Of a stretch of DNA of 64,000 bases, positions 25,788 to 35,340 are shown piece by piece; positions within the stretch are counted from its first letter, which is position 1, and every line of letters begins with the position of its first letter. The position numbers and the translations under genes were made by a program. The notes beneath the pieces are model-generated. The model had not been told where the DNA came from. It was given only the letters and a program-made list of their open reading frames with translations, and searched no databases. The stretch is from Vibrio sp. 14G-20 (lineage in GTDB: Bacteria > Pseudomonadota > Gammaproteobacteria > Enterobacterales > Vibrionaceae): positions 124,001 through 188,000 of the forward strand of contig NZ_JAPHPW010000009.1 of the NCBI RefSeq assembly GCF_026241515.1. Reading direction: 5' to 3'.

Positions 25788-25804
25788 GGAAAGAGGTCAA
25801 AACC

Positions 25805-27364
25805 ATGAGTGCTCAACAAAATAATTCAAAAAATAGTACATCTTCAACTCTAGACTTAATCGTGATCGGCGGCGGCATCAATGGTGCAGGCATCGCGGCA
25901 GATGCTGCAGGTCGTGGTCTAAACGTTGGTTTATACGAAGCAAATGATTTCGCCTCTGCGACATCTTCTGCAAGTTCAAAGCTTATCCACGGTGGTTTAC
26001 GTTACCTTGAACACTACGAGTTTCGTTTGGTTTCGGAAGCACTGGCCGAGCGTGAAGTATTGCTAAGAAAAGCACCTCATGTTGCTCAACCAATGCGTTT
26101 CCGTTTACCTCATCGACCATTTTTACGCCCAGCTTGGATGATTCGCTGCGGCCTATTCCTTTACGATAACTTAGGTAAACGCACCACGCTTCCTGGAAGT
26201 AAGACAGTCAACCTAGCAAAATCGGGCCTACTGAAACCAGAAATGAAGACAGGCTTCGAATACTCAGATTGCTGGGTTGATGATGCGCGTATGGTATTGC
26301 TCAACGTGTTGGCAGCAAAAGAAAACAACGCAGAAGTACGTAACTACTGCCGTGTTGAAAAAGCGCACCGTGAAGGTGGTGTTTGGCATGTGACGATCCT
26401 TGATGTCATGACGAACCAACGTTTTGAACGTAAGGCGAAAGCACTCGTAAACGCAGCTGGCCCTTGGGTTAAGCAGTTCTTCGATGATGGATTAGAGCAG
26501 GCTTCGCCTCGTAATATTCGTCTGATCAAAGGCTCACACATTGTTGTGCCACGCATTCATGACGAACCACAAGCGTACATTCTGCAAAACAAAGACAATC
26601 GCATTGTCTTCATGATCCCTTACCTAGATAAATTCTCAATCATCGGTACTACCGACCTTGAATACAAAGGCGACCCGCGCGAAGTGGCTATCGACGATGT
26701 AGAAGTGGATTACCTGATTGATATCGTTAATCAGCACTTTGTTAAACAGCTTGGTCGTGAAGACGTGGTTTGGACATACAGTGGCGTAAGACCGCTTTGT
26801 GATGATGAATCTGACTCACCACAAGCGATCACTCGTGACTACACGCTCGAATTAGACGCAGAGCTTGATCAAGCACCACTACTTTCGATCTTCGGTGGCA
26901 AGTTGACTACTTATCGTAAGCTCGGCGAAGCAGCTCTTAAGAAGTTAGAACCACACCTAACCAACATGGGTGCGCCTTGGACAGCCAACAACACGCTTCC
27001 AGGTGGTAACTTCAGCTGTAGCAGAGAGCAACTTGCGAAGATGATCCACACTAAATACCCTTGGGCATCTGAAGCGTTGTTACTTCGCTACGTGACTCAA
27101 TTCGGTACTTACACTTGGAAGCTTCTAGAAGGTGCCAATAGCGAAGCTGACCTTGGCAGCCAATTCTCAAGCGAAGCTCATGGCGTTTATCAAGCTGAGA
27201 TCGATTACTTGATCAATGAAGAAATGGCGATGACAGATGAAGATATCTTGTGGCGCAGAACCAAACTTGGCCTGTACATGAGCGAATCCGAGCAGCAAGC
27301 GGTGACGGATTACCTGAAAGAGAAGCTACAAAGCAAGGTTGTAAGCTTTTCTCAAGTAGGCTAA
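25805..27364 (+). CDS. glpD: Aerobic glycerol-3-phosphate dehydrogenase
   Basis: This 519-residue FAD-dependent enzyme oxidises sn-glycerol 3-phosphate to dihydroxyacetone phosphate at the inner membrane and feeds electrons to quinone. The FAD-binding start is VIGGGINGAGIAADAAGRG, followed by the GlpD motif SSKLIHGGLRYLE; FGGKLTTYRKL and a C-terminal helical domain are typical. An AAAGAGG site precedes the ATG. It completes glycerol catabolism with GlpF and GlpK. Confidence 0.96.
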   Translation: MSAQQNNSKNSTSSTLDLIVIGGGINGAGIAADAAGRGLNVGLYEANDFASATSSASSKLIHGGLRYLEHYEFRLVSEALAEREVLLRKAPHVAQPMRFRLPHRPFLRPAWMIRCGLFLYDNLGKRTTLPGSKTVNLAKSGLLKPEMKTGFEYSDCWVDDARMVLLNVLAAKENNAEVRNYCRVEKAHREGGVWHVTILDVMTNQRFERKAKALVNAAGPWVKQFFDDGLEQASPRNIRLIKGSHIVVPRIHDEPQAYILQNKDNRIVFMIPYLDKFSIIGTTDLEYKGDPREVAIDDVEVDYLIDIVNQHFVKQLGREDVVWTYSGVRPLCDDESDSPQAITRDYTLELDAELDQAPLLSIFGGKLTTYRKLGEAALKKLEPHLTNMGAPWTANNTLPGGNFSCSREQLAKMIHTKYPWASEALLLRYVTQFGTYTWKLLEGANSEADLGSQFSSEAHGVYQAEIDYLINEEMAMTDEDILWRRTKLGLYMSESEQQAVTDYLKEKLQSKVVSFSQVG

Positions 27365-27405
27365 CCCCACCAGCCTAAACATGGTTCAAGAACATGATGA
27401 ACAAC

Positions 27406-27437
27406 GAAGCTTAGCGTCCCCCGCGCTAAGCTTTTTT
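27406..27437 (+). terminator. Terminator after glpD
   Basis: AAGCTTAGCG and CGCTAAGCTT pair over seven bases and are followed by T residues. Confidence 0.9.
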
Positions 27438-27619
27438 ATTGTCTGCTATTCCGCTCAGCCTGAGACTTTGTTCACACCTCTATTTTCAACAAAAACTAAA
27501 TAGTGTTTTATTAATCCGCTTGATTATCAACTTCACAAAAGGTTGCTATTCTTTATCTCAACGAAACAACACATATAAAAACGCTCACCATGTTAGCGCT
27601 TTAATAAGGAATCTATTCC

Positions 27620-28429
27620 ATGCAAAAAGTTATCCTGATCACTGGCTCTACCGATGGTATCGGCTTCGAAACAGCCAAAGTACTTGTTCAACAAGGTCAC
27701 CACGTTTTATTGCATGGACGTAACCCAAGCAAACTCAAAGACGTAGAGCAGCAACTTGTAGGGATCTCTGCTGAAGCGAAAATCCAAAGTTACGTGGCAG
27801 ACTTGTCTGTTCTGGCTGATGTGGATGCGTTAGCTGACGAAATAATTGCCGAGCACGATAAGATTGATGTGCTGATTAACAACGCAGGTGTGTTCAACAC
27901 TCCGAACCCAATCACTAAAGACGGTTTAGATGCTCGTTTTGCTGTGAATACCATTTCACCTTACCACCTGACTAAACGTCTGCTACCAGTGCTCGATGCA
28001 TCTAGCCGAGTGGTGAACCTGTCTTCAGCAGCGCAAGCCGCAGTCAGCATCGAAGCGCTAGAAGGTAAAAAACCGCTTTCTGATGGCGACGCTTACGCAC
28101 AAAGCAAACTGGCGATCACTATGTGGACTCGTGAAATGGCAAAAGAATTAGGTTCTACAGGTCCAATGGTGGTTGCAATAAATCCAGCTTCGTTACTAGG
28201 CAGTAAGATGGTGAAAGACGCTTACGGCATTGCCGGCGGTGACCTGAGCATCGGTTCTGATATTCTAGTTCGCGCATCATTGTCTGATGAGTTCGCACAA
28301 GCGGGCGGCAAATACTTTGATAACGACAACAATACTTTTGCTAACCCGCACCCAGATGCAATTTACGGTGACAAGTCGCAGCAAGTTATCGCTAAAATTG
28401 ATGAGATCATCGCAGCAACGCTTTCTTAA
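27620..28429 (+). CDS. Short-chain dehydrogenase/reductase
   Basis: This 269-residue SDR has the TGSTDGIG cofactor loop (from Thr8), NNAG at 87-90, a serine in VVNLSSAAQ near 135 and the catalytic Tyr159-x3-Lys163 pair (YAQSK). It is an NAD(P)-dependent cytoplasmic oxidoreductase of the retinol-dehydrogenase-like group; the substrate is unknown. It ends at a strong hairpin terminator and converges on a LysR gene, which may or may not regulate it. Confidence 0.88.
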   Translation: MQKVILITGSTDGIGFETAKVLVQQGHHVLLHGRNPSKLKDVEQQLVGISAEAKIQSYVADLSVLADVDALADEIIAEHDKIDVLINNAGVFNTPNPITKDGLDARFAVNTISPYHLTKRLLPVLDASSRVVNLSSAAQAAVSIEALEGKKPLSDGDAYAQSKLAITMWTREMAKELGSTGPMVVAINPASLLGSKMVKDAYGIAGGDLSIGSDILVRASLSDEFAQAGGKYFDNDNNTFANPHPDAIYGDKSQQVIAKIDEIIAATLS

Positions 28430-28465
28430 TGACAGCTACGCTCAATTGATTTTCTGATTCCAAGA

Positions 28466-28513
28466 AAAAAGCCCTGCGTGACTAACGTATAACTTAGTCA
28501 CGCAGAGCTTTTT
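28466..28513. terminator. Bidirectional terminator between the SDR and LysR genes
   Basis: CTGCGTGACTAA and TTAGTCACGCAG are perfect twelve-base arms, with A residues before and T residues after the stem. It can end both convergent genes. Confidence 0.92.
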
Positions 28514-28535
28514 CGTAAAACGTTTTTCTCTACTT

Positions 28536-29426
28536 TTATTCCCAGTACGGCGGGTTGCCATAATATGCAGAGAAGTAGTCAATGAAGGCTCTCACCTTTG
28601 GTGCAAGTAACCTTGTGCTAGGGTACACCGCCCAAATCGCGGGCTCTGAGTTTAATGGGTAATCTTCTAATATTTGAATCAGTTGACCACTTTTCAGTTG
28701 CTCATACGCACACCAATTCGACGTCACCGTGATACCCAACCCACCAATAGTAGCATCACGCAGCGCTTCTCCGTTATCAGCTCTGAACGATCCCGATGCC
28801 TTAATCGTTTTAGGCCCGCTTTCGGTATTGAAGGTCCAGTTTTCTAAACCAATCAAGCTAATACACTGATGATCGTTAAGATCTTGAGGTGTGGCTGGCT
28901 TGCCGTATTTGATTAAGTAATCTGGCGATGCACACACAACACGCTTGTCTGTTGCGAGCTTTCGAGCAATCAGTGTCGAATCTTTCAGTTCAGAGATGCG
29001 AATCGCGATATCAAACCCACCCTCAACCACATCCACCATCGAATCTGATAGTCTGAGATCGACTTTTAACCCTGGGTAGCGTTCTAAGAATCCTGGTAAA
29101 GCAGGCACAAGATGTAAACGCCCAAAAGACGCAGAGGCGGTAACTCGCAACGTTCCGGTTGGTGAATCACAGCCCACACCGACCGCCGACTTGGCCGCAT
29201 CAACACTCGATAACACCTCTTCAGCGTGAGGTAAGAATGCTTCTCCCTCTTCGGTTAAAGACACCTTACGAGTGGTGCGGTGTACCAAGCGAACGCCTAA
29301 ATTGTCTTCCAGTTTACTGATGTGCGAGCTTGCAACAGCAGGAGACAAACCAAGCTCTTGCCCAGCCATGCTGATGTTATGTGTGGAAGCTAAACGAACA
29401 AACAACTTGAGGTGTTCAATATTCAT
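28536..29426 (-). CDS. LysR-family regulator (CrgA-like)
   Basis: This 296-residue regulator has a winged helix in the first 60 residues (STHNISMAGQELGLSPAVAS is the helix-turn-helix region) and a LysR substrate-binding domain with the VKARL-like segments of the CrgA/DhcR group. It is convergent with the SDR gene and has no divergent partner in close range. Targets and inducer are unknown. Confidence 0.9.
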   Translation of the reverse strand: MNIEHLKLFVRLASTHNISMAGQELGLSPAVASSHISKLEDNLGVRLVHRTTRKVSLTEEGEAFLPHAEEVLSSVDAAKSAVGVGCDSPTGTLRVTASASFGRLHLVPALPGFLERYPGLKVDLRLSDSMVDVVEGGFDIAIRISELKDSTLIARKLATDKRVVCASPDYLIKYGKPATPQDLNDHQCISLIGLENWTFNTESGPKTIKASGSFRADNGEALRDATIGGLGITVTSNWCAYEQLKSGQLIQILEDYPLNSEPAIWAVYPSTRLLAPKVRAFIDYFSAYYGNPPYWE

Positions 29427-29543
29427 ATGATTACCAATAAAATCTTAAAAATTGTGTACCAGTAACCCTCATTATGCGTCATTCACATAACAATACAACG
29501 TGTTAACTCAGTTGAATTGTGAAGATGTTATTGAACCAAAACG

Positions 29544-29568
29544 AAAAAAACTCCCGAAGGAGTTTTTT
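29544..29568. terminator. Terminator of the YdcH-like gene
   Basis: AAAAAACTCC and GGAGTTTTTT are arms around a CGAA tetraloop. Functional in either direction; it best serves the minus-strand gene ending at 29619. Confidence 0.85.
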
Positions 29569-29618
29569 GTCTAAATCTGCAATTCGCCATTTAGCTAATC
29601 AGAAAAATTACCCGCTCA

Positions 29619-29855
29619 CTAGCCAGTTAAACGTGCATGCAGTGCATCTTTCAGTACAGAACGATCGTGTTTCAGTTGGTGCATCGAGCCGTCATCAATG
29701 GGTGAATCTTTCAGCTCAAGCTTACGAATCTCTTTATCAAGGTTGTCGTATGTCTTCATGTCTGCAGCAAAGCCATCGTCAGTTTTAACAAGCTCAGCAA
29801 TTTTATCTTTCATTTCAGGAAATTCGTGAACAAGAGAGTGATTTTCACCTAGCAT
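29619..29855 (-). CDS. YdcH/DUF465-family small protein
   Basis: This 78-residue protein is a DUF465 (YdcH) member: MLGENHSLVHEFPEMKDKI, then a coiled helix (YDNLDKEIRKLE) and a terminal KHDRSVLKDALHARL helix. Two charged helices form a small coiled-coil dimer in known structures. The function is not established. It is a single gene ended by a tetraloop terminator. Confidence 0.85.
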   Translation of the reverse strand: MLGENHSLVHEFPEMKDKIAELVKTDDGFAADMKTYDNLDKEIRKLELKDSPIDDGSMHQLKHDRSVLKDALHARLTG

Positions 29856-30015
29856 AGAAACCTCTTAAGTTGAGTAAAGTGATTGGTATTACACATTCAT
29901 TATTTACCTTAGCAAGGGACTCAAATAACAAATGAGATCCAGTACACAGCATAGAACATAAAACAACCAACCTAATATTCACAAGCACATGAACATCACA
30001 TCACCATTTAAACAA

Positions 30016-30043
30016 TAAAAAAGCTCTGTAAAACTACAGAGCT
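30016..30043 (-). terminator. Terminator of the small lipoprotein gene
   Basis: AGCTCTGTA and TACAGAGCT pair over four bases. On the minus strand the stem is followed by a T run. Confidence 0.85.
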
Positions 30044-30071
30044 CGATTAAATACTCACAGGCAAGGTTGGG

Positions 30072-30194
30072 TTAACTACTACACCCTTGAGTATGAACTC
30101 GGTTCATGTCGTCACCGACTTGTGCTTCTTGAGGCCCTGTCGACTGGCATCCTGCCACGAATAATAGCGTTACAGATAAGATAAGCCATTTCAT
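30072..30194 (-). CDS. Forty-residue lipoprotein
   Basis: This small gene encodes MKWLILSVTLLFVAGCQSTG and 20 more residues, ending QGCSS. The lipobox VAGC places the acylated cysteine at position 16, leaving a 25-residue mature peptide with a second cysteine near the end. AGGATTTATT before the ATG gives a ribosome site, and a strong terminator follows. It may be a cell-envelope lipopeptide; no function is known to me. Confidence 0.75.
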   Translation of the reverse strand: MKWLILSVTLLFVAGCQSTGPQEAQVGDDMNRVHTQGCSS

Positions 30195-30403
30195 AATAAA
30201 TCCTCTTTTTGTCATGACTAAAGCATAGTGCTTAAAAGCGCCGATACCTCAGCCATTAACTAAAACCTTACCAGTCGATAAAGCCTTGGTTAATGAACAA
30301 AGCATCGCTTCACTAATTAACGACCCGCATTTGTACAAAAAACTTTCACCTCAACGAATAAAAATCGTACAATAGCGAAAAGAGGACAATTATGAAATTA
30401 AGA

Positions 30404-30415
30404 GCTAGATGCTAG
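30404..30415. repeat. CTAG heptamer copy after the racemase stop
   Basis: On the minus strand the racemase stop codon is followed by the bases CTAGCATCTAGC. That is the same ATCTAGC unit found in tandem after the ACR3 gene. Confidence 0.55.
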
Positions 30416-31107
30416 TCACTCGTCGCCAAGCGTACCGCCGCTTCAGCATGAATGGCTGTGGTATCAAACAAAGGAACATCGGTGTGTTGCTGTTGAATCA
30501 GTAGCGCGATTTCAGTACATCCTAGAATCACAGCCTCAGCCCCTTGTTGGCTTAGCTTATCAATGATTTGACGATATACATCTCGAGATTCTTCTTTTAC
30601 TTCACCTCGACACAACTCTTGATAAATGATGTTGTGCACTTGCTTTCGGTCACTCTCATCAGGAATCACCACATCGATTCCAAATTCATTGCTCAGGCGC
30701 CCTTTGTAGAAATCTTGCTCCATTGTGAAAGCGGTACCGAGTAATCCTACTTTTTTCACGCCCTGTTCTAGCAGCTTCTGCGCCGTGGTATCAGCGATGT
30801 GTAAGATAGGGATCGTGATTTTCTCTTCGATCTCAGGCACAACCTTATGCATGGTATTGGTACAGATCAGGATGAAGTCGGCTCCGCCCTTCTCTACCGA
30901 TAAAGCTGCGTCCGATAAGATGTCAGCCGTCTCAGCCCAACGACCTTGGTGTTGCAGCTTTTCTATCTCATCGAAGTTCACGCTGTACATACAAACCTTT
31001 GCAGAATTGAGCCCGCCAAGTGTGGCTTTCACACCCTCGTTAATGGATTTGTAGTAGCTCACTGTCGATTCCCAACTCATGCCACCAAGCAAACCGATCG
31101 TTTTCAT
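30412..31107 (-). CDS. Aspartate/glutamate racemase family protein
   Basis: This 231-residue protein has the two catalytic cysteines of the PLP-independent Asp/Glu racemase family, Cys82 in ICTNTMH and Cys197 in LGCTEI, and the starting motif IGLLGGMSWEST. It is closest in style to YgeA/RacX broad-specificity racemases of the cytoplasm. It would interconvert L- and D-amino acids, but the exact substrate is unknown. It is a single gene with a CTAG repeat at its stop. Confidence 0.9.
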   Translation of the reverse strand: MKTIGLLGGMSWESTVSYYKSINEGVKATLGGLNSAKVCMYSVNFDEIEKLQHQGRWAETADILSDAALSVEKGGADFILICTNTMHKVVPEIEEKITIPILHIADTTAQKLLEQGVKKVGLLGTAFTMEQDFYKGRLSNEFGIDVVIPDESDRKQVHNIIYQELCRGEVKEESRDVYRQIIDKLSQQGAEAVILGCTEIALLIQQQHTDVPLFDTTAIHAEAAVRLATSD

Positions 31108-31264
31108 TTTCTATTCCTTTAATTTCTGACTATCCCGATTAAAGCGTCATACGTTGAAGATTTATAGTACGTTCTTGCTGAAAGTGAGACTAAACCTCCG
31201 CTCACAAAAAAGCTCGAATCAAAAAATCTGAGCCTTTGTGCTTTTACCAAAAGAAAACTAGGCT

Positions 31265-32248
31265 TTAGTACACCTCACACCAATCTGATTTCATGTCGAT
31301 CAGTGTCCAATCCTCTCTGGAATTCGCCTCATCTAGCGCTTTATCCAACTTACCAACATGAGACTTACGATCGTACTGCCACTCACGCTCAGCATCAGTG
31401 TGATGAACAATCATAGCCATTGAGTTCGGTTGACTCGTTGCCCATTGCATCATCGCTTGGTCACCGTCTGAATTACCGACCGCTAGAATCGGCTTCTTGC
31501 CGATAATATGCTGAATGTTAGTAACCTTTCCTGCTTTGTCATCGATGGTCAAAATGGACGAATCTTTGGTCACCGTCGGCTTACCATCGTTGTAGCTATA
31601 ATTGTATGTAAGCGCGCTACCGATGATTTGCTCTGTAGGGATATTGTAAGCTTGCGGAGCCCACGCTCGCATGAAATCAACACCACCGCCCGACACGATG
31701 TAAGTTTTGAAGTCATGCTCTTGTAGGTAGGTCAGCATCTCTTTCATTGGCTGGTAAGTTAGCTCTGTGTACGCTTTATTGAAGCGCTCATCTTTTGCTA
31801 CCGCCAACCATTGCTTAACATCTTGCTGATATTGTTCAACTGTCATACCAGAATGTGTCGCCATGATGATTTTTAGTAGCCCTTCTTCGCCACTGCCCAG
31901 AACGCTCTCAATATCATCTTCGAGTACAAACTTAAACGGTGCTTCCGTTTTCCATTCAGGATGTTCAGGTGCCATCTCTTTTACACGATCTAGCGCAAAG
32001 GCCAATTGAAAGTAGTAAGGCTTTTCAGACCAAAGCGTACCGTCGTTATCGAACACAGCGATACGATCTTCAATTGCCACAAACGTATCAGACTCAGCTT
32101 TGGTGGCTTGACCCACAAAGTCGACGATGGCGGATTTACTCTCGCTGTCCTTCCAAGAAGGCAGTAAATTGGGGTCACAATCTTTAGCAAAAGATGAGAA
32201 AGAGATACTGGATAAAATCGCAACGGACAAAAGGGTTATTTTCTTCAT
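31265..32248 (-). CDS. Periplasmic HAD-family phosphatase
   Basis: This 327-residue protein has a signal peptide (MKKITLLSVAILSSISFSSFA) and a HAD hydrolase domain. Motif I is FDNDGTLW (nucleophile Asp in DND), motif II is in YIVSGGGVDFM, and the acidic motif is VGNSDGDQAMM. It is of the haloacid-dehalogenase-like phosphoserine phosphatase group and most likely hydrolyses organic phosphates in the periplasm. I chose the ATG at 32248 because GGTGG lies at good spacing and the signal peptide begins there. Confidence 0.85.
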   Translation of the reverse strand: MKKITLLSVAILSSISFSSFAKDCDPNLLPSWKDSESKSAIVDFVGQATKAESDTFVAIEDRIAVFDNDGTLWSEKPYYFQLAFALDRVKEMAPEHPEWKTEAPFKFVLEDDIESVLGSGEEGLLKIIMATHSGMTVEQYQQDVKQWLAVAKDERFNKAYTELTYQPMKEMLTYLQEHDFKTYIVSGGGVDFMRAWAPQAYNIPTEQIIGSALTYNYSYNDGKPTVTKDSSILTIDDKAGKVTNIQHIIGKKPILAVGNSDGDQAMMQWATSQPNSMAMIVHHTDAEREWQYDRKSHVGKLDKALDEANSREDWTLIDMKSDWCEVY

Positions 32249-32440
32249 AGCAACCACCATGTTATTGAATTATTTGTAAGGTTTAATTCCATTCATCCTA
32301 GTTGGTCTGTTCTGATTTTCCACTTATGGACACTATAACCAATGCTCATGTTGGTATTAGATTAGTGCCACAACGAAGACTGGCTGGGTGCCCTACGATG
32401 TATTTATCGATAATTTAAATTTGAAAAGAAAACAAATAAC

Positions 32441-32479
32441 AAAAAGCAGAACTTCAATTTCTCAAAGTTCTGCTTTTTT
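32441..32479 (-). terminator. Terminator after the flavin oxidoreductase gene
   Basis: AAAGCAGAACTT and AAGTTCTGCTTT pair, with A and T runs outside. It ends the minus-strand gene stopping at 32493. Confidence 0.88.
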
Positions 32480-32492
32480 AATTCGTTACGGC

Positions 32493-33737
32493 TTACGCTC
32501 TGCGCTTTTTGAAAGCGTGCCAGCCAGCGCTGAGAATTGTTTTTAACACCACACCTAGTGCGCTTAGTTTAGGGTCGGCATTCTTGCCAGAAGCAATGCG
32601 CCACATTTGATGTTCATACCAAACTAGCCCAACCATCGCCACTTTGTCTAATGCGGGTTTTCCTGTGGTTGGCACGGTTAACGGCATGCCGTGGCTAGGG
32701 TTTTCAATTAACTTATTAGGAAAGTCTGGATCAACCGCCATTGTGCGCGCAATACCAATAAAATCGGTCGCCGAGGTGTTTAATGCTTCGTTCATTGCTT
32801 GCGCGGTTCGAAAACCACCCGTGACCACCAGCGGAGTGCTGACGAGTTTTCTCGCCTTAACCATGTAATCCATGAAATACGCTTCACGTTTTACCGTGCT
32901 GGCCTTGATGGGTTCGCCTTTGTTCTTTGACCCCATCATTGATGGGCTTTCATAGGTGCCACCGGAGATCTCAATCAGGTCGATACCGTTATCACTCAGT
33001 GTTTGTACAACCTGCATCGACTCTTCTTCAGTGAAACCACCTTTCATAAAGTCGGCACTGTTGAGCTTAATTCCGACAGGGAAATCGTCACCAACCTCTC
33101 TTCGAATCGCGCGATAAACCTCAAGTACGAAACGAAGTCTGTTTTCGAGTGAGCCCCCCCATTTGTCTTGACGTTGATTGTGTCTCGAAGACAAAAACTG
33201 ACTCACAAGATAACCATGAGCACCGTGAATCTGCACACCATTAAAACCCGCTTGTTTTGATAGCTTCGCACTCAGCGCGAATTTATCAATGATTGCGATT
33301 ATTTCCGTCTCAGTCAGAGCTCGTGGCGTATTGAAGCCTTTTTCTAATCCACGCTCTAAAGAGATAGCCGAAGGAGCTACGGGGCTATCACATAAGAATA
33401 TAGGGATTTGCTTACCGGGATGATTCAATTGCATCCATATCTGCGAACCATTCTGTGTTCCAGCCTTCGCCCACTCACGAAATATGGTTAAGTCGCTGTG
33501 CTCATCCAACACAACGTTTTTAGGTTCACCAAGTGCACCTCTATCGACCATCACATTACCCGTCATGGATAGACCAATTCCTCCTCGAGCCCAACGCTGG
33601 TAAAGCGTGACTAAACCTTGCTTAGGATTATGGTGTTTATCACCTAGCTGTTCACTCATTGCCGATTTGAACAGGCGATTTTTAATCACTTGGCCATTAG
33701 GAAGAGAAAAAGGGTCGTTAAGGCAGATCGGATTCAT
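32493..33737 (-). CDS. Old Yellow Enzyme-family NADH:flavin oxidoreductase
   Basis: This 414-residue FMN enzyme has the OYE TIM-barrel features: IKNRLFKSAMSEQLGD at the start, QLNHPGKQIP, the signature VQIHGAHGYLVSQFLS near residue 180 and then GGSLENRLRFVLE, and a terminal FIGIARTMAVDPDFP. It lacks the C-terminal FAD/NAD domains of 2,4-dienoyl-CoA reductase. Such enzymes reduce activated alkenes or related electrophiles; the native substrate is unknown. It is a single gene. Confidence 0.9.
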   Translation of the reverse strand: MNPICLNDPFSLPNGQVIKNRLFKSAMSEQLGDKHHNPKQGLVTLYQRWARGGIGLSMTGNVMVDRGALGEPKNVVLDEHSDLTIFREWAKAGTQNGSQIWMQLNHPGKQIPIFLCDSPVAPSAISLERGLEKGFNTPRALTETEIIAIIDKFALSAKLSKQAGFNGVQIHGAHGYLVSQFLSSRHNQRQDKWGGSLENRLRFVLEVYRAIRREVGDDFPVGIKLNSADFMKGGFTEEESMQVVQTLSDNGIDLIEISGGTYESPSMMGSKNKGEPIKASTVKREAYFMDYMVKARKLVSTPLVVTGGFRTAQAMNEALNTSATDFIGIARTMAVDPDFPNKLIENPSHGMPLTVPTTGKPALDKVAMVGLVWYEHQMWRIASGKNADPKLSALGVVLKTILSAGWHAFKKRRA

Positions 33738-33841
33738 GCGCGTGGTTACTTTCTTTGGTTTATATATTCAGTCCAGTATGCCCTATTTTATCCGACAGTT
33801 TTGAGCATTTAGTGCCTATTTCGAAGCAAGTTTTGCTCAAT

Positions 33842-33872
33842 AAAAAATGCCAGCGGCATAGCAGCTGGCATT
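33842..33872 (-). terminator. Terminator after the DUF1254/DUF1214 gene
   Basis: TGCCAGC and GCTGGCA pair; on the minus strand the stem is followed by six T residues. It marks the end of the sulfatase-barrel-DUF1254 unit. Confidence 0.85.
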
Positions 33873-33913
33873 AAACGATTATAAACAAAACCTTAAACAG
33901 GTGACTTAAGTCA

Positions 33914-35326
33914 TCACTTTACCGAGGATTTTTTGACCTTGGTAAATGGTGTCGATTGCCATTTATCTGTTCTCACCTCTTCACCGGGCGTGTACATTCG
34001 TAACACTGAATACCATTGGTGATCGGGGATAGGTAAGAAGTTAGGATCATCTTCATGCCCTTTTACATCGCTACTCATGTAAATGGTGTAACTGCCATCA
34101 GCATTAGGCGTTAACGTTCTGTCTCCACGGGAGTGACGGTTTAACTCGTTTTTCTCCATCAATCGGGTTTCACCACTGTAAGCCGTGTATGACCAAAAAC
34201 CACCATCTTCAATCGGTGGAGCAACGAAAGTCACGGTGTAATCATACTTACCGCCGTCTAGCGCTGCGCCTTCGCTATCAAAAAAGTCACCACTGTACAT
34301 CGTGTGTTTAGCAGGCAGTCCCCATTGCCCCATCAGGGTACCGTAGGCATGTTGATAGCTTGCGACTTTGGTCATATCCTCACGAGTGCCGAGCACATCA
34401 CGCGAATCATCGAACCCTGCATTCTTAATCCTTGCCGCGCCTTTCTTCTCGCCTAACTCAATCAGTTTCAACTGTTCATCATTAAAGATATAGTCTTCGT
34501 TACCTAAACCAAGCTGGTCGAACTGTTGTAGCAGTCTTTGGTCGTGATGCTTCATCGTGCCTTCTGACAGAATAAAGTTAGTACGCTCTACCCAGTTCGA
34601 ATTCTCTGGTTCTGGATACTCACGCTCAACCGGTTTTGGCCCTTTCTGGCCTAGATATTCCGACAGCGTTCGAATATTCCATTGGTCCATCAGCTTTTGG
34701 GCTGTTGCTGAGTCGTCACCACCGAGATCCATAATGCGTCCCATCATTTTCACCAATGGGTGCTCAACATAGATCACTTCATCCACACTCGCAGGAACTT
34801 CCCCCTGCCAACCTTCCACTGCGTACATAAAGCTGCCACCTTTTGTGCCGCGCTGCGGTGAACCAAATGTAGAGTCGGTGAAGTGTTGCATGTTCATAGT
34901 GTGGAAAAGCCAGTATCGATCTTCATCGTGATCTGGGATGGTGATGATCACAGGCTCAGCGCCAAGATCCATCCAACCCATTAGATGCAGAGTATCGTTA
35001 TTGATTGTTGGATGAGCAGTGTAGATATCATCTGCCAGAATTCGAATGTTCTGAAAGCGGTTCAGTGGATACTCTTCTTTAATTACCGTCTGATAAAAGT
35101 ACTTGTACGCCTCATCAATCGAATAAGCGTATTCATAGGCCAGTTGCGCGAGCTGTTGATTATCTTGTTCTAGCCAAGCTAGGCTAGCCATCTCAACAGG
35201 TAAGGTGTCGCGCGTTATCTCAAAAGCACTCTCGCTTGGTAGCTCTGTTTGATTCGCTAACGCATAAGTTGGCAGTGTGACAAGAAAAGCACACGCTAAC
35301 GCTTTAATAAGTCTATTTTTGTTCAT
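33914..35326 (-). CDS. DUF1254/DUF1214 periplasmic protein, copy 1
   Basis: This 470-residue protein has a signal peptide (MNKNRLIKALACAFLVTLPT, ending ALA), an N-terminal DUF1254 domain (PTINNDTLHLMGWMDLG) and a C-terminal DUF1214 domain (DGGFWSYTAYSG, then YTIYMSSD and the terminal WYSVLRMYTPGEE). This two-domain family is secreted and of unproven function. It is the last gene of the sulfatase-barrel unit and has a second copy at 40110 on the other side. I chose the ATG at 35326 because the signal peptide starts there and AGGATC lies upstream. Confidence 0.87.
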   Translation of the reverse strand: MNKNRLIKALACAFLVTLPTYALANQTELPSESAFEITRDTLPVEMASLAWLEQDNQQLAQLAYEYAYSIDEAYKYFYQTVIKEEYPLNRFQNIRILADDIYTAHPTINNDTLHLMGWMDLGAEPVIITIPDHDEDRYWLFHTMNMQHFTDSTFGSPQRGTKGGSFMYAVEGWQGEVPASVDEVIYVEHPLVKMMGRIMDLGGDDSATAQKLMDQWNIRTLSEYLGQKGPKPVEREYPEPENSNWVERTNFILSEGTMKHHDQRLLQQFDQLGLGNEDYIFNDEQLKLIELGEKKGAARIKNAGFDDSRDVLGTREDMTKVASYQHAYGTLMGQWGLPAKHTMYSGDFFDSEGAALDGGKYDYTVTFVAPPIEDGGFWSYTAYSGETRLMEKNELNRHSRGDRTLTPNADGSYTIYMSSDVKGHEDDPNFLPIPDHQWYSVLRMYTPGEEVRTDKWQSTPFTKVKKSSVK

Positions 35327-35340
35327 CTTGTTGATCCTAG

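Larger units (their letters stand above)
25477..25804. other. glpR-glpD intergenic region
   Basis: This 328-base region holds two successive plus-strand terminators and then the glpD control region. GlpR-like motifs lie at 25774-25787, with a further CGTTTAT-type match (on the minus strand) around 25710-25730. No gene was recognised. Confidence 0.7.

Noticed and set aside
29519..29788. Plus-strand frame opposite the YdcH-like gene
   Set aside because: It runs through the terminator stem and is antisense to a recognised DUF465 gene.
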